NCBI GenBank assembly: GCA_017848795.1
Contig: JAFIHG010000014.1
Location: forward strand, 1-64,000
Direction of reading: 5' to 3'
Length of the DNA stretch: 64,000 bases
Source of the DNA: Candidatus Nanopelagicales bacterium
GTDB lineage: Bacteria; Actinomycetota; Actinomycetes; S36-B12; CAIYMF01
Below, in pieces: positions 1 through 9,073 of the stretch; positions within the stretch are counted from its first letter, which is position 1; each line of letters starts with the position of its first letter. The notes beneath the pieces are model-generated. The model did not search any database, was not told the DNA's origin, and saw only the letters and a program-made list of their open reading frames with translations. Both the position numbers and the translations under genes were made by a program.

Positions 1-120
1 CCGCGTCACCATCGAATGGTTCACGACGGCCAGTGGAAGATCGTCGCCCGACCCGGGATCAGCCCCCTGGTCGCCGACTACTGGGAGTTCATCGCCCCAC
101 CGCGACGAACCCGGCCCTGA
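1..120 (+). CDS. 3' end of an unidentified protein (partial)
   Basis: Frame 1 is open from the window edge to a TGA at 118-120 and gives 39 residues, including HDGQWKIVARPGISPLVADY. The ending WKIVAR...DYWEF resembles the last strand of NTF2/SnoaL-like or Mce-associated small proteins, but the fragment is too short to assign. The gene begins outside the window. It is followed by a repeat-rich spacer and then by genes on the opposite strand, so this is the end of its transcription unit. It is real coding sequence in composition; its function is unknown. Confidence 0.5.
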   Translation, partial: PRHHRMVHDGQWKIVARPGISPLVADYWEFIAPPRRTRP

Positions 121-174
121 AGAAGGGCCCGCGCGCCACCCGCTGCAACGTTCCCGGTGCCACCTCACCGTCGC

Positions 175-230
175 TGGTCGAGCGTAGTCGAGACCATGAT
201 CACCGGCGTGGTCTCGACTACGCTCGACCA
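175..230. repeat. Perfect 22-bp inverted repeat (hairpin)
   Basis: Arms 175-196 (TGGTCGAGCGTAGTCGAGAC plus CA) and 209-230 are exact reverse complements around a 12-nt loop (197-208). The arm itself contains the short inverted words GGTCGAGC and GTCGAGACC. I recall similar GGTCGAGCG..GTCGAGACC hairpins as dispersed elements in other actinobacterial genomes; I could not check this. It lies about 55 bp after a + strand stop and facing the 3' end of pit, so it may also work as a bidirectional terminator. Confidence 0.75.
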
Positions 231-242
231 CCGAGGGGTCGG

Positions 243-360
243 CCGGTCTTTCGCACGTCGACGGGCGCGCCCAACAGGCTCAAAGTGCACGACTGCGCTC
301 GACGACCGAGTACTTGCCCGGTCTTTCAGGCGTCGACGGGCGCCCAACAGGCCCGAAGTG
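243..360. repeat. Two imperfect ~45-bp direct repeats in the 121-490 spacer
   Basis: Two copies at 243-287 and 317-360 share CCGGTCTTTC, CGTCGACGGGCG and CCCAACAGGC in the same order, ending AAAGTG or GAAGTG. They differ by point changes and a 2-base indel. The spacer between the preceding gene and the pit stop (121-490) holds this pair, the upstream hairpin and nothing that I can defend as a gene. The pair looks like a decayed duplicated intergenic element. Confidence 0.6.
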
Positions 361-490
361 ACTCGACTGGGGCGTGGCTAGAGCCGGCCCCGCTTTTCGG
401 TGTGCTCACCGACGCCGAGGAGCTGGAACTCGACCAGGATGTCGCAGCGCGAGCAGAAGCAAGCCTCAGTACACAGCCCCGCGTCGTTCG

Positions 491-1483
491 TCAGGCCAGC
501 GGTGAGAGCAGTACGTGGGCGATCGCGGCCATCAGCGCGGCGGCCGGCAGCGTGAGCACCCACGCCCACGCGATGTTCACCCCCACGCCCCAGCGCACCG
601 CAGACGCACGTTTCGTGGCGCCCACCCCGAGGATCGCCCCGGTGATCGTCTGCGTCGTCGAGATCGGCGCCGAGAACACGAACGCCGTCGTGTAGAGGAC
701 CGCCGACGCGGCGGACTCGGCTGCGAACCCGCGTGCCGGGTCGAGGTGGATGATCCGCCGCCCGAGCGTACGGATGATGCGGTGCCCGCCGGAGAGCGTC
801 CCGAGACTGATCGCACCCGCGGCCACGAAGACGACCCACAGCGGCACGTGGAAGGTGTCCTGGTAACCGCCGGCGATGAGCGCCATCACGATGACGCCCA
901 TGGTCTTCTGCGCGTCCTGCAGCCCGTGGCCCAGCGCCATCGCCGCGGCGGACGCGGTCTGCGCGTGACGGAAACCCTGGCCGATCCGATGTGGATTGCG
1001 GTTACGGAACGACCAGAGGATCCCGATCATCACCAGGAACGCGAGTCCGAAACCGACGAGCGGGGAGAGGAACATCGGGATGACGACCTTCTCGACGACT
1101 CCGTCCCAGTGGACGCCGCCGGACGAGACGATCGCCGAGCCGACCAGCCCGCCGATGAGGGCGTGCGAGGACGAGGACGGCAGCCCCAACCACCACGTGA
1201 TGAGGTTCCACGCGATCGCCCCGGCGAGCGCGGCGAGGACGAGGACGAGGCCTTGGCGCCCCTGGGGTGCGTCGACGATGCCCTTGCCGACCGTGGCCGC
1301 GACCCCCGTCCCGATGAACGCGCCGACGAAGTTGAACACGGCGGCCATCCCGAGCGCGACCCGCGGGGTCAGCGCCCGGGTCGAGATGGAGGTCGCGATG
1401 GCGTTTGCTGCGTCGTGGAACCCGTTGGTGAAGTCGAAGACGAGGGCGACCGCAATCACACTGATGACAATTGCGAGGTCCAT
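491..1483 (-). CDS. pit: PiT-family low-affinity inorganic phosphate permease
   Basis: This is a 330-residue integral membrane protein that moves phosphate (as metal phosphate) across the cytoplasmic membrane with cation symport. The N-terminal repeat shows the PiT signature region FDFTNGFHDAANAIATSIST (about residues 16-35). The second inverted half shows ALGHGLQDAQKTMGVIVMAL, the paired signature. Most of the rest is hydrophobic helices with glycine-rich turns such as GLPSSSSHALIGG. The length is typical of short bacterial PiT proteins that lack a large central loop. It lies 6 bp downstream of a DUF47 gene on the same strand. That pair is a recurrent arrangement in which the DUF47 (PhoU-like) protein controls the permease. 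Family assignment is secure; substrate preference is inferred. Confidence 0.93.
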   Translation of the reverse strand: MDLAIVISVIAVALVFDFTNGFHDAANAIATSISTRALTPRVALGMAAVFNFVGAFIGTGVAATVGKGIVDAPQGRQGLVLVLAALAGAIAWNLITWWLGLPSSSSHALIGGLVGSAIVSSGGVHWDGVVEKVVIPMFLSPLVGFGLAFLVMIGILWSFRNRNPHRIGQGFRHAQTASAAAMALGHGLQDAQKTMGVIVMALIAGGYQDTFHVPLWVVFVAAGAISLGTLSGGHRIIRTLGRRIIHLDPARGFAAESAASAVLYTTAFVFSAPISTTQTITGAILGVGATKRASAVRWGVGVNIAWAWVLTLPAAALMAAIAHVLLSPLA

Positions 1484-1489
1484 CGAGGG

Positions 1490-2104
1490 TCAGGACTCCT
1501 TGACCGCGATGCTCTCGACGGTGTTGGCGACCTTCTCGAACGCGTCGGCGGCGGCCTCGAGCGCCTCGGCGACGTCCTTGATCTTCAGGACGGTCAACGC
1601 GTCGTACTCTCCGGAGAACAGCCTGGTGAGCAGCCGGCGGTGGTACTGGTCCGCCATGTTCTCCAGGCGGTTGATCTCGATCCAGTACTCCGACAGGTCG
1701 GCCATGGTGCGCAGCCGTCCCATCGCCGACGCGGTGATGTCGGCGGCCTGTGTCAGGACGTCGACGACGAGGCCGAACTCGTCGGGGAAGCGGTGCAGCC
1801 CGTACAGCACGGTCAGGTCGACCGACTCCTCCATCTCGTCCATCACGTCGTCGAGGGTGGAGGCGAGCCGGTAGATGTCCTCGCGGTCGAACGGGGTGAT
1901 GAACGTCGAGTTGGCCGCCGAGAAGATCGCGTGGGTCGTCTCGTCGGCGTCGTGCTCGATCTCCCGCATGCGCTTGCCGATCCGCGTGCGGTCGTCACCC
2001 TCGGCTGTCATCAGCTCCGCGAGCAGGGCCGCCCCCTCGACGAGGTGGGCACCGAAGGCGATGAACAGCGGGTAGAACTCGTTCGAGCGCGGCGTCAGGC
2101 GCAC
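1490..2104 (-). CDS. DUF47 (PhoU-like) phosphate transport regulator
   Basis: This is a 204-residue all-helical cytoplasmic protein related to PhoU. The metal-binding pattern of the family is visible as REIEHDADETTH (about residue 47 onward) and again as EINRLENMADQYHR in the second three-helix bundle. It starts at a GTG and ends 6 bp before pit, so the two are almost certainly co-transcribed. DUF47 proteins gate or restrain the partner PiT permease; that role is known for the family and inferred here. No PstSCAB or PhoR genes are nearby, so this operon is a stand-alone phosphate uptake unit. Confidence 0.9.
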   Translation of the reverse strand: MRLTPRSNEFYPLFIAFGAHLVEGAALLAELMTAEGDDRTRIGKRMREIEHDADETTHAIFSAANSTFITPFDREDIYRLASTLDDVMDEMEESVDLTVLYGLHRFPDEFGLVVDVLTQAADITASAMGRLRTMADLSEYWIEINRLENMADQYHRRLLTRLFSGEYDALTVLKIKDVAEALEAAADAFEKVANTVESIAVKES

Positions 2105-2199
2105 GGGTACTCCGCAGAACTTGGGAACAGGAAACGTCGACCGCAGCGATCGTAGGGCGCCGACACCGGGCCGGTGCGCGGCGGTGCCGTCCGGCGTGC

Positions 2200-3018
2200 T
2201 CAGCGGCGCTGGTACCCCATGCGTTCGGAGAGCCGCCCGGTCGCGCTCAGCAGCAGCTCGACCGCGCGGTCCACCTCCGACTCGAACCGCTCGGAGGGGC
2301 CGGCGACGGAGACCACCGCACTGGGGCGCCCCTCGTGGTCGAACACCGGCGCCGCCGCGGAGGCAGCCCCCGCCTGCCGCTCACCGAAGGACAGCGCATA
2401 ACCGCGCGCCCGGATCTCGCCCAGCTCCGCGCGCAGCGCCCGCTCGTCGGTGACGGTGCGGTCGGTCATCGCGGCCAGGCCGGAGCGCGTGATGTACGCG
2501 TCGATCTCGTGGTCGGGCAGGAACGCCAGGAACGCCTTGCTCGAGGCGCCGGCGTGCAGCGGGTACGGGTGACCCACCGCCACCTCCATGCGTACCTCGC
2601 GCTCCGGGACGACCTGGTCGACGTACATGCGCACGTCGCCGCTGCGGATGGAGAGCGTCGCGGTCTCGCCGGACTGGGCGCTGAGCCAGTCCAGCTCGCC
2701 GCTCGCCATGCTGCGCAGGTCGATTCGGGAGAGGTAGGCCCGCCCCAGGCTCAGCGCCGCCGTGCCCAGCCGGTAGCGGCGCGAGTCCAGGTCGAGCCAC
2801 ACCAGGTCCCGGCTGCGCAGCGAGGCGAGGATGCGGTGGACGGCGGCCTTGGACAGCCCGAGCTCGGCGGCGATCTCGGTCACGCCGAGCTCGGCCCGCC
2901 CGCCGTTGGCGAACAGCAGCAGCACGTCGATCGCACGCTCCACCGCACCGATCGTCTGGCTGCTGCGCGGCGCGCTCTCGGGCGCGGCAGGTCGGCCCGC
3001 CTGGGTACGTGCAGCCAT
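2200..3018 (-). CDS. IclR-family transcriptional regulator
   Basis: This is a 272-residue DNA-binding regulator. A variable Ala/Pro-rich tail is followed by a winged helix-turn-helix (about residues 23-85, with VTEIAAELGLSKAAVHRILA at 46-65). The C-terminal effector domain contains YPLHAGASSKAFLAFLP and GYALSFGERQAGAASAAAPVF, both typical of IclR. It is transcribed away from an HMG-CoA-lyase-like gene, and a perfect operator-like palindrome sits between the two starts. Such regulators normally sense a catabolic intermediate and control the divergent gene plus themselves. The effector is unknown; leucine or acyl-CoA degradation is a guess from the neighbour. Confidence 0.92.
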   Translation of the reverse strand: MAARTQAGRPAAPESAPRSSQTIGAVERAIDVLLLFANGGRAELGVTEIAAELGLSKAAVHRILASLRSRDLVWLDLDSRRYRLGTAALSLGRAYLSRIDLRSMASGELDWLSAQSGETATLSIRSGDVRMYVDQVVPEREVRMEVAVGHPYPLHAGASSKAFLAFLPDHEIDAYITRSGLAAMTDRTVTDERALRAELGEIRARGYALSFGERQAGAASAAAPVFDHEGRPSAVVSVAGPSERFESEVDRAVELLLSATGRLSERMGYQRR

Positions 3019-3071
3019 CAGCCACCTTCTCCGGTCCGCGAGGGCGTGGTCGTCGGCACAGCGTACTGATC

Positions 3072-3090
3072 TGTTCCGGCGGACGGAACA
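3072..3090. promoter_or_regulatory. Putative IclR operator palindrome
   Basis: TGTTCCG-GCGGA-CGGAACA is a perfect 7-bp inverted repeat around 5 nt. It has the TTCCG...CGGAA form typical of IclR-family operators. It lies 54 bp upstream of the IclR start and 103 bp upstream of the lyase start in the only divergent spacer, so it can serve both genes. It is read directly from the sequence; occupancy by the adjacent IclR protein is inferred. Confidence 0.7.
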
Positions 3091-3192
3091 ACATCACGAT
3101 CTCGCTCGCTGCGCAGGTCGGGGCCTACCGTGGGGTCGGGTCACCAGCGGCGCCGGCCGGCCGGCGCGCGGGGCGAGACAGAGGGGAACGAG

Positions 3193-4119
3193 ATGAGCGC
3201 CGCAGCCGACGAGGTGCAGATCGTCGAGGTATCGGCCCGCGACGGGCTGCAGAACGATCCCGCGGTGCTGGCGACCGCGGACAAGCTCGAGCTGATCCGC
3301 CGCACCCTCGGCGCCGGCCTGCGCCGGCAGGAGGTGGCGAGCTTCGTCAACCCGGCCCGCGTCCCGCGCATGGCGGACGCGGAGGACGTCGTGGCCGGGC
3401 TGGCCGGCGACGCGGAGCGCGACGCGTGGTCGCTGATCGGGCTGGTGCTCAACACCCGCGGCTTCGAGCGGGCGGCCCGTACCCGCATCGACGAGGTCAA
3501 CCTGGTGGTGGCCGCCTCGGACGCATTCAGCGAGCGCAACCAGGGCATGTCCGTGGACGCCGCGATCCGGTACGCCCTCGAGGTCGCTCCGCTCGCCCGT
3601 GCCGCCGGCCTGGTCGCCACCGTGACCGTCTCCACCTCGTACGGCTGCCCCTTCGAGGGTGAGGTGCCGGTGGGCCGGCTGGTGTCGATCGCCGAGCGGC
3701 TCGCCGCCGGCGGCGTGGACGAGATCGCGATCGCGGACACGATCGGGGTGGCGGTCCCGGCCGACGTACGGGAACGCACCGCCGCGGTGCGCGCCGTGAC
3801 CGGGGAGGTCCGGCTGCGGGCGCACTTCCACAACACGCGCAACACCGGCTATGCCAACGCGTTGGCGGCGTACGAGGCCGGGGTGCACGTCCTCGACTCC
3901 AGCCTCGGCGGGATCGGCGGGTGCCCGTTCGCTCCGCGGGCGACCGGCAACATCGCCACCGAGGACCTCGTCTACCTGCTCGAACGCTCCGGCGTCCGTA
4001 CCGGGGTCGACCTCGACGCGCTCATCGCGGCGAGCGAGTGGCTGGGCGGGCTGCTGGGCCGGCCGACCCCCTCCCTGGTCAGCAAGGCGGGCGGGTTCCC
4101 GTCCGGGGCGGCGGCCTGA
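3193..4119 (+). CDS. Hydroxymethylglutaryl-CoA lyase family enzyme
   Basis: This is a 308-residue TIM-barrel enzyme of the HMGL-like family that cleaves HMG-CoA (or a related 3-hydroxyacyl-CoA) to acetyl-CoA and a keto acid. Visible family residues are EVSARDGLQND near the N terminus (catalytic Arg and metal Asp), VASFVNPARVPRMAD, the metal HxH in RAHFHNTRNTGYANAL, and GGCPFAPRATGNIATEDLVY with the active-site-loop cysteine. The ATG at 3193, preceded by GAGGGGAACGAG, is preferred over an upstream in-frame GTG, which adds 21 low-complexity residues. An IclR regulator is divergent. Together they suggest inducible branched-chain or acyl-CoA catabolism, although no other pathway gene is adjacent. 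Confidence 0.88.
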   Translation: MSAAADEVQIVEVSARDGLQNDPAVLATADKLELIRRTLGAGLRRQEVASFVNPARVPRMADAEDVVAGLAGDAERDAWSLIGLVLNTRGFERAARTRIDEVNLVVAASDAFSERNQGMSVDAAIRYALEVAPLARAAGLVATVTVSTSYGCPFEGEVPVGRLVSIAERLAAGGVDEIAIADTIGVAVPADVRERTAAVRAVTGEVRLRAHFHNTRNTGYANALAAYEAGVHVLDSSLGGIGGCPFAPRATGNIATEDLVYLLERSGVRTGVDLDALIAASEWLGGLLGRPTPSLVSKAGGFPSGAAA

Positions 4120-4135
4120 GCGTCGAGCGGGCAGC

Positions 4136-5101
4136 TCAGCGCTCCCCGGTCGCGTGCAGCTCGACCGCGACGATCCGCCCTGCGTCGTCGCGGTGCAGCA
4201 CGAGCAGCTCCGCCGGTGCCAGGTGCGGGTCCAAGGCGGTGCGACGCGCCCGCCGGCCTCCGCGACCCAGTAGTTGCTCGGCCAGCGCCCCCACCAACGC
4301 GGGCAGCACCAGGCGGTGCGTGCACAGCGCGACCCGCCGCGGGTCGGCGGTCAGCGTGCGCACCGCGTCCCCGATCCGCTCGGGGTCGCGCGGCTCGCCC
4401 TCGGCCAACCGGTCGTCGAGCACGACCCGGACCCCCGCGCGAGCGGCGTACGGCTCCACCGTCTGCCGGCAGCGGCGCGCGGGGGAGCTGACCACGTGCT
4501 CGATGCCGTACGCGTCGAGCAGTTCCGCGACGACGTCGGCCTCGGCCAGCCCCTGCGGGGCGAGCGGGCGCGCCCCGTCGTCCTCCGATGCGGGGTCCCC
4601 GCAGCCGGCCCAGTCGGCGCGCTTGTACGCGGTCGCGTGGCGCAGCACGAGGAGCGGCGTGGTGGCGCCTGCAAGCACCGCGTCCTGCACGGTGGCCAGA
4701 TCGTCGGGGTAGCTCAACAGCGCCGGCAGCTCCTCCGGGGACACCCGGCGTACGGCGTCGACCTCGGCGTTCGGTGTGAACCGGGCGGCGGAGCGGATGC
4801 GGGCGCGCCAGTAGTGCACGACCTTGTCCTGCCCGCCCGCGATGTAGTGCTGCGTGCCGAGGGGTGCATCGAGCGCGACCCGCAGGCCGGTCTCCTCCGC
4901 GCACTCGCGGACCGCCGCGGCCAGACGGTGCTCGCCCGGGTCGAGCTTGCCCTTCGGCAGCGACCAGTCCTCCCGCCGCGGCCGGTGCACGACGACGACC
5001 CGGCCGCGGTCGTCGATCGCGACGACGCCGGCGGCACGTATCGCGGTTGCCGGCGGCTCCCCGCGCCGCGGCGCGGACCGGCCGCGGTCAGCCGGCGGCA
5101 C
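4136..5101 (-). CDS. mutT1: MutT1-type Nudix hydrolase fused to a histidine phosphatase
   Basis: This two-domain housecleaning enzyme (321 residues from the GTG at 5101) matches mycobacterial MutT1. The Nudix box is complete: the first half is [14 protein letters not shown] and it continues RECAEETGL. The C-terminal half is a phosphoglycerate-mutase-like phosphatase starting at [10 protein letters not shown]. Mycobacterial MutT1 degrades 8-oxo-(d)GTP and diadenosine polyphosphates; the same role is inferred. The frame runs open to 5185, but the GTG at 5101, overlapping the ppk stop by 14 bp, gives a compact start before [12 protein letters not shown]. The ppk-mutT1 order also occurs in mycobacteria. 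Confidence 0.9.
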   Translation of the reverse strand: MPPADRGRSAPRRGEPPATAIRAAGVVAIDDRGRVVVVHRPRREDWSLPKGKLDPGEHRLAAAVRECAEETGLRVALDAPLGTQHYIAGGQDKVVHYWRARIRSAARFTPNAEVDAVRRVSPEELPALLSYPDDLATVQDAVLAGATTPLLVLRHATAYKRADWAGCGDPASEDDGARPLAPQGLAEADVVAELLDAYGIEHVVSSPARRCRQTVEPYAARAGVRVVLDDRLAEGEPRDPERIGDAVRTLTADPRRVALCTHRLVLPALVGALAEQLLGRGGRRARRTALDPHLAPAELLVLHRDDAGRIVAVELHATGER

Positions 5102-7187
5102 GGGTCGCGACGAGCTGGTCCTGCATGTCGACCAACCGCTCGCCCTCCGGCCCGGTCGTGTGCCGTACCCACCGGCCGTCGGCACCGAGGTGCCAGCTCG
5201 CGGTCGACGGCGCGAAGGCGAGGTCCATCAGGGCGGCGACCTGGTCGGCGTGCGCGCGGGTCAGCGACACCAGCACCTCGATGCGGCGGTCCAGGTTGCG
5301 GTGCATCAGGTCCGCCGACCCGATCCAGCACTCCGACTCGCCCGCGGCGAGGAACTCGTACGCCCGGGAGTGCTCGAGGAACCGCCCCAGCACGCTGCGG
5401 ACCCGGATGTTCTCCGACAGCCCAGGAACTTCGGGCCGCAGCGAGCAGATGCCGCGTACCCAGATGTCGACCGGCACGCCCGCCTGCGACGCGCGGTAGA
5501 GCGCGTCGATCAGCGCCTCGTCCACGATCGCGTTGCACTTGAAGCGGATCCGCGCGGGCAGCCCTTGCCGGTGGTTGCGGATCTCCTGCTCGATCCGTTC
5601 GAGCAGTCCGGCGCGCAGTCCGCGTGGGGCGACGAGCAGGCGCCGGTAGTCGGTCTCCACCGAGTATCCGGACAGCACGTTGAACAGGCGCGCCACGTCG
5701 TCGCCGAGCTCGGCGTCGGTGGTCAGCAGCCCGAGGTCCTCGTACATCCGCGCGGTCTTCGGGTGGTAGTTGCCGGTGCCGATGTGCACGTACCGGCGCA
5801 GCTGGTCGCCGTCGTCGCGCACGACCATGGACAGCTTGCAGTGCGTCTTGAGTCCCACCATCCCGTACACGACGTGGCACCCCGCGTGCTCGAGGGTGCG
5901 CGCCCATTCGATGTTCGCCTGCTCGTCGAAGCGGGCCTTGATCTCGACCAGCGCGAGCACCTGCTTGCCCGCCTCCGCAGCGGCGACAAGCGCGTCGACG
6001 ATCGGTGAGTCGCCACTGGTGCGGTAGAGGGTCTGCTTGATCGCGAGCACTTTCGGGTCGGCGGCGGCCTGCTCCAGGAAGCGCTGCACGCTGGTGGAGA
6101 ACGAGTCGTACGGGTGATGCAGCAGCACGTCGTGGTCGCGCATCGCCTCCAGCACGTCCGGCGGCGAGGCCGTCTCCACGTCGGTGAGCTCGCGGCTGGT
6201 GCGCGGCAGGAACGCCGGTGCCTTGAGGTCGTCGCGGGGCAGCGCGGCGACCGCCCAGAGCGCCGTCAGGTCCAACGGTCCAGGGAGCAGGACGACCTCC
6301 TGCTCCTGCACGCCGAGCTCGCGTACCAGCAGCTCGAGCACGTGCGGGTCGATGGACTCCTCAGCCTCCAGCCGGACCGGGGGGCCGAAGCGGCGCCGCA
6401 TCAGCTCGCGTTCGAGTGCCTGCAGCAGGTTCTCGGCGTCGTCCTCCTCCACCTCGAGGTCCTCGTTGCGCGTGACGCGGAACGTGTGGTGCTGCACCAC
6501 CTCCATGCCGGGGAACAGCTCGGCGAGGTGCGCGGAGATGACGTCCTCGAGCGGCACGAACCGCTCCGGTCCGACCGTGACCAGCCGCGGCAGGATCGGC
6601 GGCACCTTGACCCGCGCGAACAGCTCGGTGCCGGTGCGTGGATTGCACACCACGACGGCGAGGTTGAGCGAGAGCCCCGAGATGTACGGGAACGGGTGCG
6701 CCGGGTCGACCGCGAGCGGGGTGAGCACCGGGAACACCTTCTCCCGGAACATCGCGGACATCCGCACTCGCTCGTCGTCGGTGAGCGCCGGCCAGCGCAC
6801 CAGCTCGATGCCCGCCGACGTGAGCGCCGGCAGCACCTGCCGGTGGAACGCGTGCGTGCTGCGGCGCATCAGTTCGTGGGTACGGGCCCAGATCGCCTCC
6901 AGCACCTCCCGCGGCATCAGGCCGCTCGCGGCGCGTACGGCGATCCCCGTCGCGATGCGCCGTTTGAGGCCCGCGACGCGCACCATGAAGAACTCGTCGA
7001 GGTTGCTGGCGAAGATCGCGAGGAACTTGGCCCGCTCCAGCAGCGGCAGGTCCGGGTCCTCGGCGAGCTCGAGCACCCGCTCGTTGAACGCCAGCCACGA
7101 CAGCTCGCGGTCGAGGAACCGGTCGTCGGGCAGGGCGGCCGCGGACTCGACGTCCAACGCGGGGTCGGTGCGCTCGTCCACGCTCAC
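5088..7187 (-). CDS. ppk1: Polyphosphate kinase 1
   Basis: This is a 699-residue enzyme that reversibly transfers the gamma phosphate of ATP to inorganic polyphosphate. The PPK1 N-terminal helical domain starts [20 protein letters not shown]. The middle contains [19 protein letters not shown] and [14 protein letters not shown], and the phospholipase-D-like catalytic half contains [20 protein letters not shown] followed by the second conserved region [15 protein letters not shown]. The length is normal for PPK1. It is immediately upstream of mutT1, and the PiT phosphate uptake genes are a few kb away, giving a local phosphate-storage theme. Assignment is secure. Confidence 0.96.
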   Translation of the reverse strand: MSVDERTDPALDVESAAALPDDRFLDRELSWLAFNERVLELAEDPDLPLLERAKFLAIFASNLDEFFMVRVAGLKRRIATGIAVRAASGLMPREVLEAIWARTHELMRRSTHAFHRQVLPALTSAGIELVRWPALTDDERVRMSAMFREKVFPVLTPLAVDPAHPFPYISGLSLNLAVVVCNPRTGTELFARVKVPPILPRLVTVGPERFVPLEDVISAHLAELFPGMEVVQHHTFRVTRNEDLEVEEDDAENLLQALERELMRRRFGPPVRLEAEESIDPHVLELLVRELGVQEQEVVLLPGPLDLTALWAVAALPRDDLKAPAFLPRTSRELTDVETASPPDVLEAMRDHDVLLHHPYDSFSTSVQRFLEQAAADPKVLAIKQTLYRTSGDSPIVDALVAAAEAGKQVLALVEIKARFDEQANIEWARTLEHAGCHVVYGMVGLKTHCKLSMVVRDDGDQLRRYVHIGTGNYHPKTARMYEDLGLLTTDAELGDDVARLFNVLSGYSVETDYRRLLVAPRGLRAGLLERIEQEIRNHRQGLPARIRFKCNAIVDEALIDALYRASQAGVPVDIWVRGICSLRPEVPGLSENIRVRSVLGRFLEHSRAYEFLAAGESECWIGSADLMHRNLDRRIEVLVSLTRAHADQVAALMDLAFAPSTASWHLGADGRWVRHTTGPEGERLVDMQDQLVATRAAG

Positions 7188-7267
7188 GCGGTCAGGATCG
7201 CACGGTCGGCGGGTCGCCGGGCATCAAGTGGGCGGGTCGCCGGGTCTCAACCGGACAGGACGTGCTG

Positions 7268-8158
7268 CTACGACGGGACGTGCTGGTACTCGGTGTCGGT
7301 GTGGTGGCGGGTGAAGCCGAGCGAGTCGTACAAGGCGCGCGCCGCGGTGTTGGCGCCGTCCACATAAAGGGTCACCGCCTGCACTCCGACGCCGCGCAGG
7401 TGGTGCAGGCCCGCGAGCGTCAGCGCGCGTCCGAGCCCCAGGCCCTGCCGGTCGGGGTCGACCCCGACGACGTAGACCTCGCCGACGTGGTCATGACCGC
7501 CGCCGGGACGCGGACGTTCCTCGACCTTGGTCCAGTGGAAGCCGACCATGTCGCCGGCACCGTCGACGGCGATCAGGAACCCGGCGGGGTCGAACCAGGC
7601 CTGGGACTGGCGGTCCGTGAGGTCGCGCGCGGTCCAGCCGCCCTGGTCGGGCAGGTCTACGAAGGCGCGGGCGTTCAGTTCGAGCCATTCCGCGTCGTCG
7701 AGGCCGGGCAGGAAGCTGCGCAGTGCGATTCCGTCGGGGAGCCCGACCGGAGGCAGCGCGCCGAGGTCGGTCAGCTCGAGCTGCAGCAGTTCGCGTGAGG
7801 TCTGCAGGCCGAGGCGGGCGGCGAGCGCCGCGGCGGCGGGCAGGCTGCCGTGCGCCCAGATCCGCACGCCGGGAGCGCGCCGCACCAGCGCCTGCACCAG
7901 CGCCGTACCGGTCCCCCGGCGGCGGTACGCCGGATGCACTGCGACCTCGGCGGCGGGGGTGCCCGGGTCGAGCTGGGCGTACCCGGCGAGGCGTCCGGCG
8001 TCCCGTACCAGCAGGTGCACACCGGGCCGGGTGAGGGCGATCAGGGTCTGCTCGCCGTACGGGGCGACGCCGTCGCGGGCCGCCGCCGCCGCTGCCAGCT
8101 CCCGTACGCCGTCCGCGTCCGCGGGTGACAGTTCGGCACTCTCGCGCGGCTCACTCAC
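7268..8158 (-). CDS. mshD: Mycothiol synthase
   Basis: This is a 296-residue protein with two GNAT acetyltransferase domains. It acetylates the cysteine amine of Cys-GlcN-Ins in the last step of mycothiol synthesis. The N-terminal domain has AEVAVHPAYRRRGTGTALVQ. The C-terminal catalytic domain has YVVGVDPDRQGLGLGRALTL and ends in NTAARALYDSLGFTRHHTD. The architecture and its position beside a GlnR-type regulator match mycobacterial mshD. It starts at GTG 8158. mshA, the first-step gene, is also present in this window at 23356, although the two are not linked. Secure by motif and context. Confidence 0.93.
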   Translation of the reverse strand: MSEPRESAELSPADADGVRELAAAAAARDGVAPYGEQTLIALTRPGVHLLVRDAGRLAGYAQLDPGTPAAEVAVHPAYRRRGTGTALVQALVRRAPGVRIWAHGSLPAAAALAARLGLQTSRELLQLELTDLGALPPVGLPDGIALRSFLPGLDDAEWLELNARAFVDLPDQGGWTARDLTDRQSQAWFDPAGFLIAVDGAGDMVGFHWTKVEERPRPGGGHDHVGEVYVVGVDPDRQGLGLGRALTLAGLHHLRGVGVQAVTLYVDGANTAARALYDSLGFTRHHTDTEYQHVPS

Positions 8159-8216
8159 CCGTACGACCCTAACGAGCCGGCCCGCAGCGACCGCGGTACG
8201 CGCCTCGACCGGGTGG

Positions 8217-8924
8217 TCAGCGGCTGGACGCGACGCGCTCGGACTCCTCGCGGGGCGGTGTCACGAAGCGGTAGCCGACGTTGCGTACGGTGCCGATCAG
8301 CGCCTCGTGGTCCGGTCCGAGCTTGGCCCGCAACCGCCGCACGTGGACGTCGACGGTCCGCGTCCCGCCGAAGTAGTCGTAGCCCCAGACCTCCTGCAGC
8401 AGCTGGGCCCGCGTGAAGACCCGGCCCGGGTGCTGGGCGAGGAACTTCAGCAGCTCGAACTCCTTGAACGTCAGATCCAGTACGCGGCCGCGGACCTTCG
8501 CGGTGTAGCTCGCCTCGTCGACCGACAGCTCGCCCGTGCGGATCTCGCCGCCCGGCTCCTCCTCCGCCCGCGCCGCGGTCCGGCCGATCGCGAGCCGCAG
8601 CCGGGCCTCCAGCTCGGCGGGGCCGGCGACGTCGAGCACCACGTCGTCGACGCCCCAGTCCGCGCGGACCGCCGCCAGCCCGCCCTCGTTCGTCACGAGC
8701 AGCACCGGGCACGCGGTGCCCGTCGTCTGCAGCAGCCGGGTGAGACTGCGGACGGCCGACAGGTCGCGCCGGCCGTCGACCAGCACCGCGTCGGCCGGGG
8801 TCGCATCCAGCAGCGCGGTCGGCACGGCCGGCAGGATCCGCACGTCGTGGGCGAGCAGGGCGAGCGCGGGCAGCAGCGCCGTGGGCGGCTCGGTGCTGTC
8901 GCTGAGCACCAGCAGCTTCGCCAC
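8217..8924 (-). CDS. glnR: GlnR-like OmpR-family orphan response regulator
   Basis: This is a 235-residue regulator with an atypical receiver domain and a C-terminal winged helix (about residues 140-225, with [20 protein letters not shown] and the DNA-binding end [14 protein letters not shown]). The receiver keeps [16 protein letters not shown] and [20 protein letters not shown], which are characteristic of actinobacterial GlnR, the global nitrogen regulator. It works without a cognate kinase, and none is adjacent. The GTG at 8924 is chosen because GGAGGGACC lies just upstream; the frame extends another 61 residues with no conserved sequence. In mycobacteria the same gene sits next to mshD. 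The ORF could be called RegX-like, but the receiver matches GlnR better. Confidence 0.83.
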   Translation of the reverse strand: MAKLLVLSDSTEPPTALLPALALLAHDVRILPAVPTALLDATPADAVLVDGRRDLSAVRSLTRLLQTTGTACPVLLVTNEGGLAAVRADWGVDDVVLDVAGPAELEARLRLAIGRTAARAEEEPGGEIRTGELSVDEASYTAKVRGRVLDLTFKEFELLKFLAQHPGRVFTRAQLLQEVWGYDYFGGTRTVDVHVRRLRAKLGPDHEALIGTVRNVGYRFVTPPREESERVASSR

Positions 8925-9073
8925 GGCTGGTCCCTCCTGCACGTCGTCCGCTGCGGCGCGGCCATGCGGCCGCGTCCCGCCGCTCAGGTTACCGGCGGGG
9001 GCGGCGGCAGCCGTCCGGGCGAACCGGCGCTGGGCCACACTGGAGGCATGCGCGACGCGTTCCGGTCCGCCCC

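Noticed and set aside
371-490. Possible 30-residue Cys-rich peptide on the minus strand (ACFCSRCDILVEFQLLG)
   Set aside because: The stretch looks protein-like, but no ATG, GTG or TTG start lies in frame before it except far inside pit. It may be a remnant of a gene.
378-839. 153-codon minus-strand frame overlapping pit
   Set aside because: It lies within the pit gene in another frame; composition is Arg/Gly-rich shadow.
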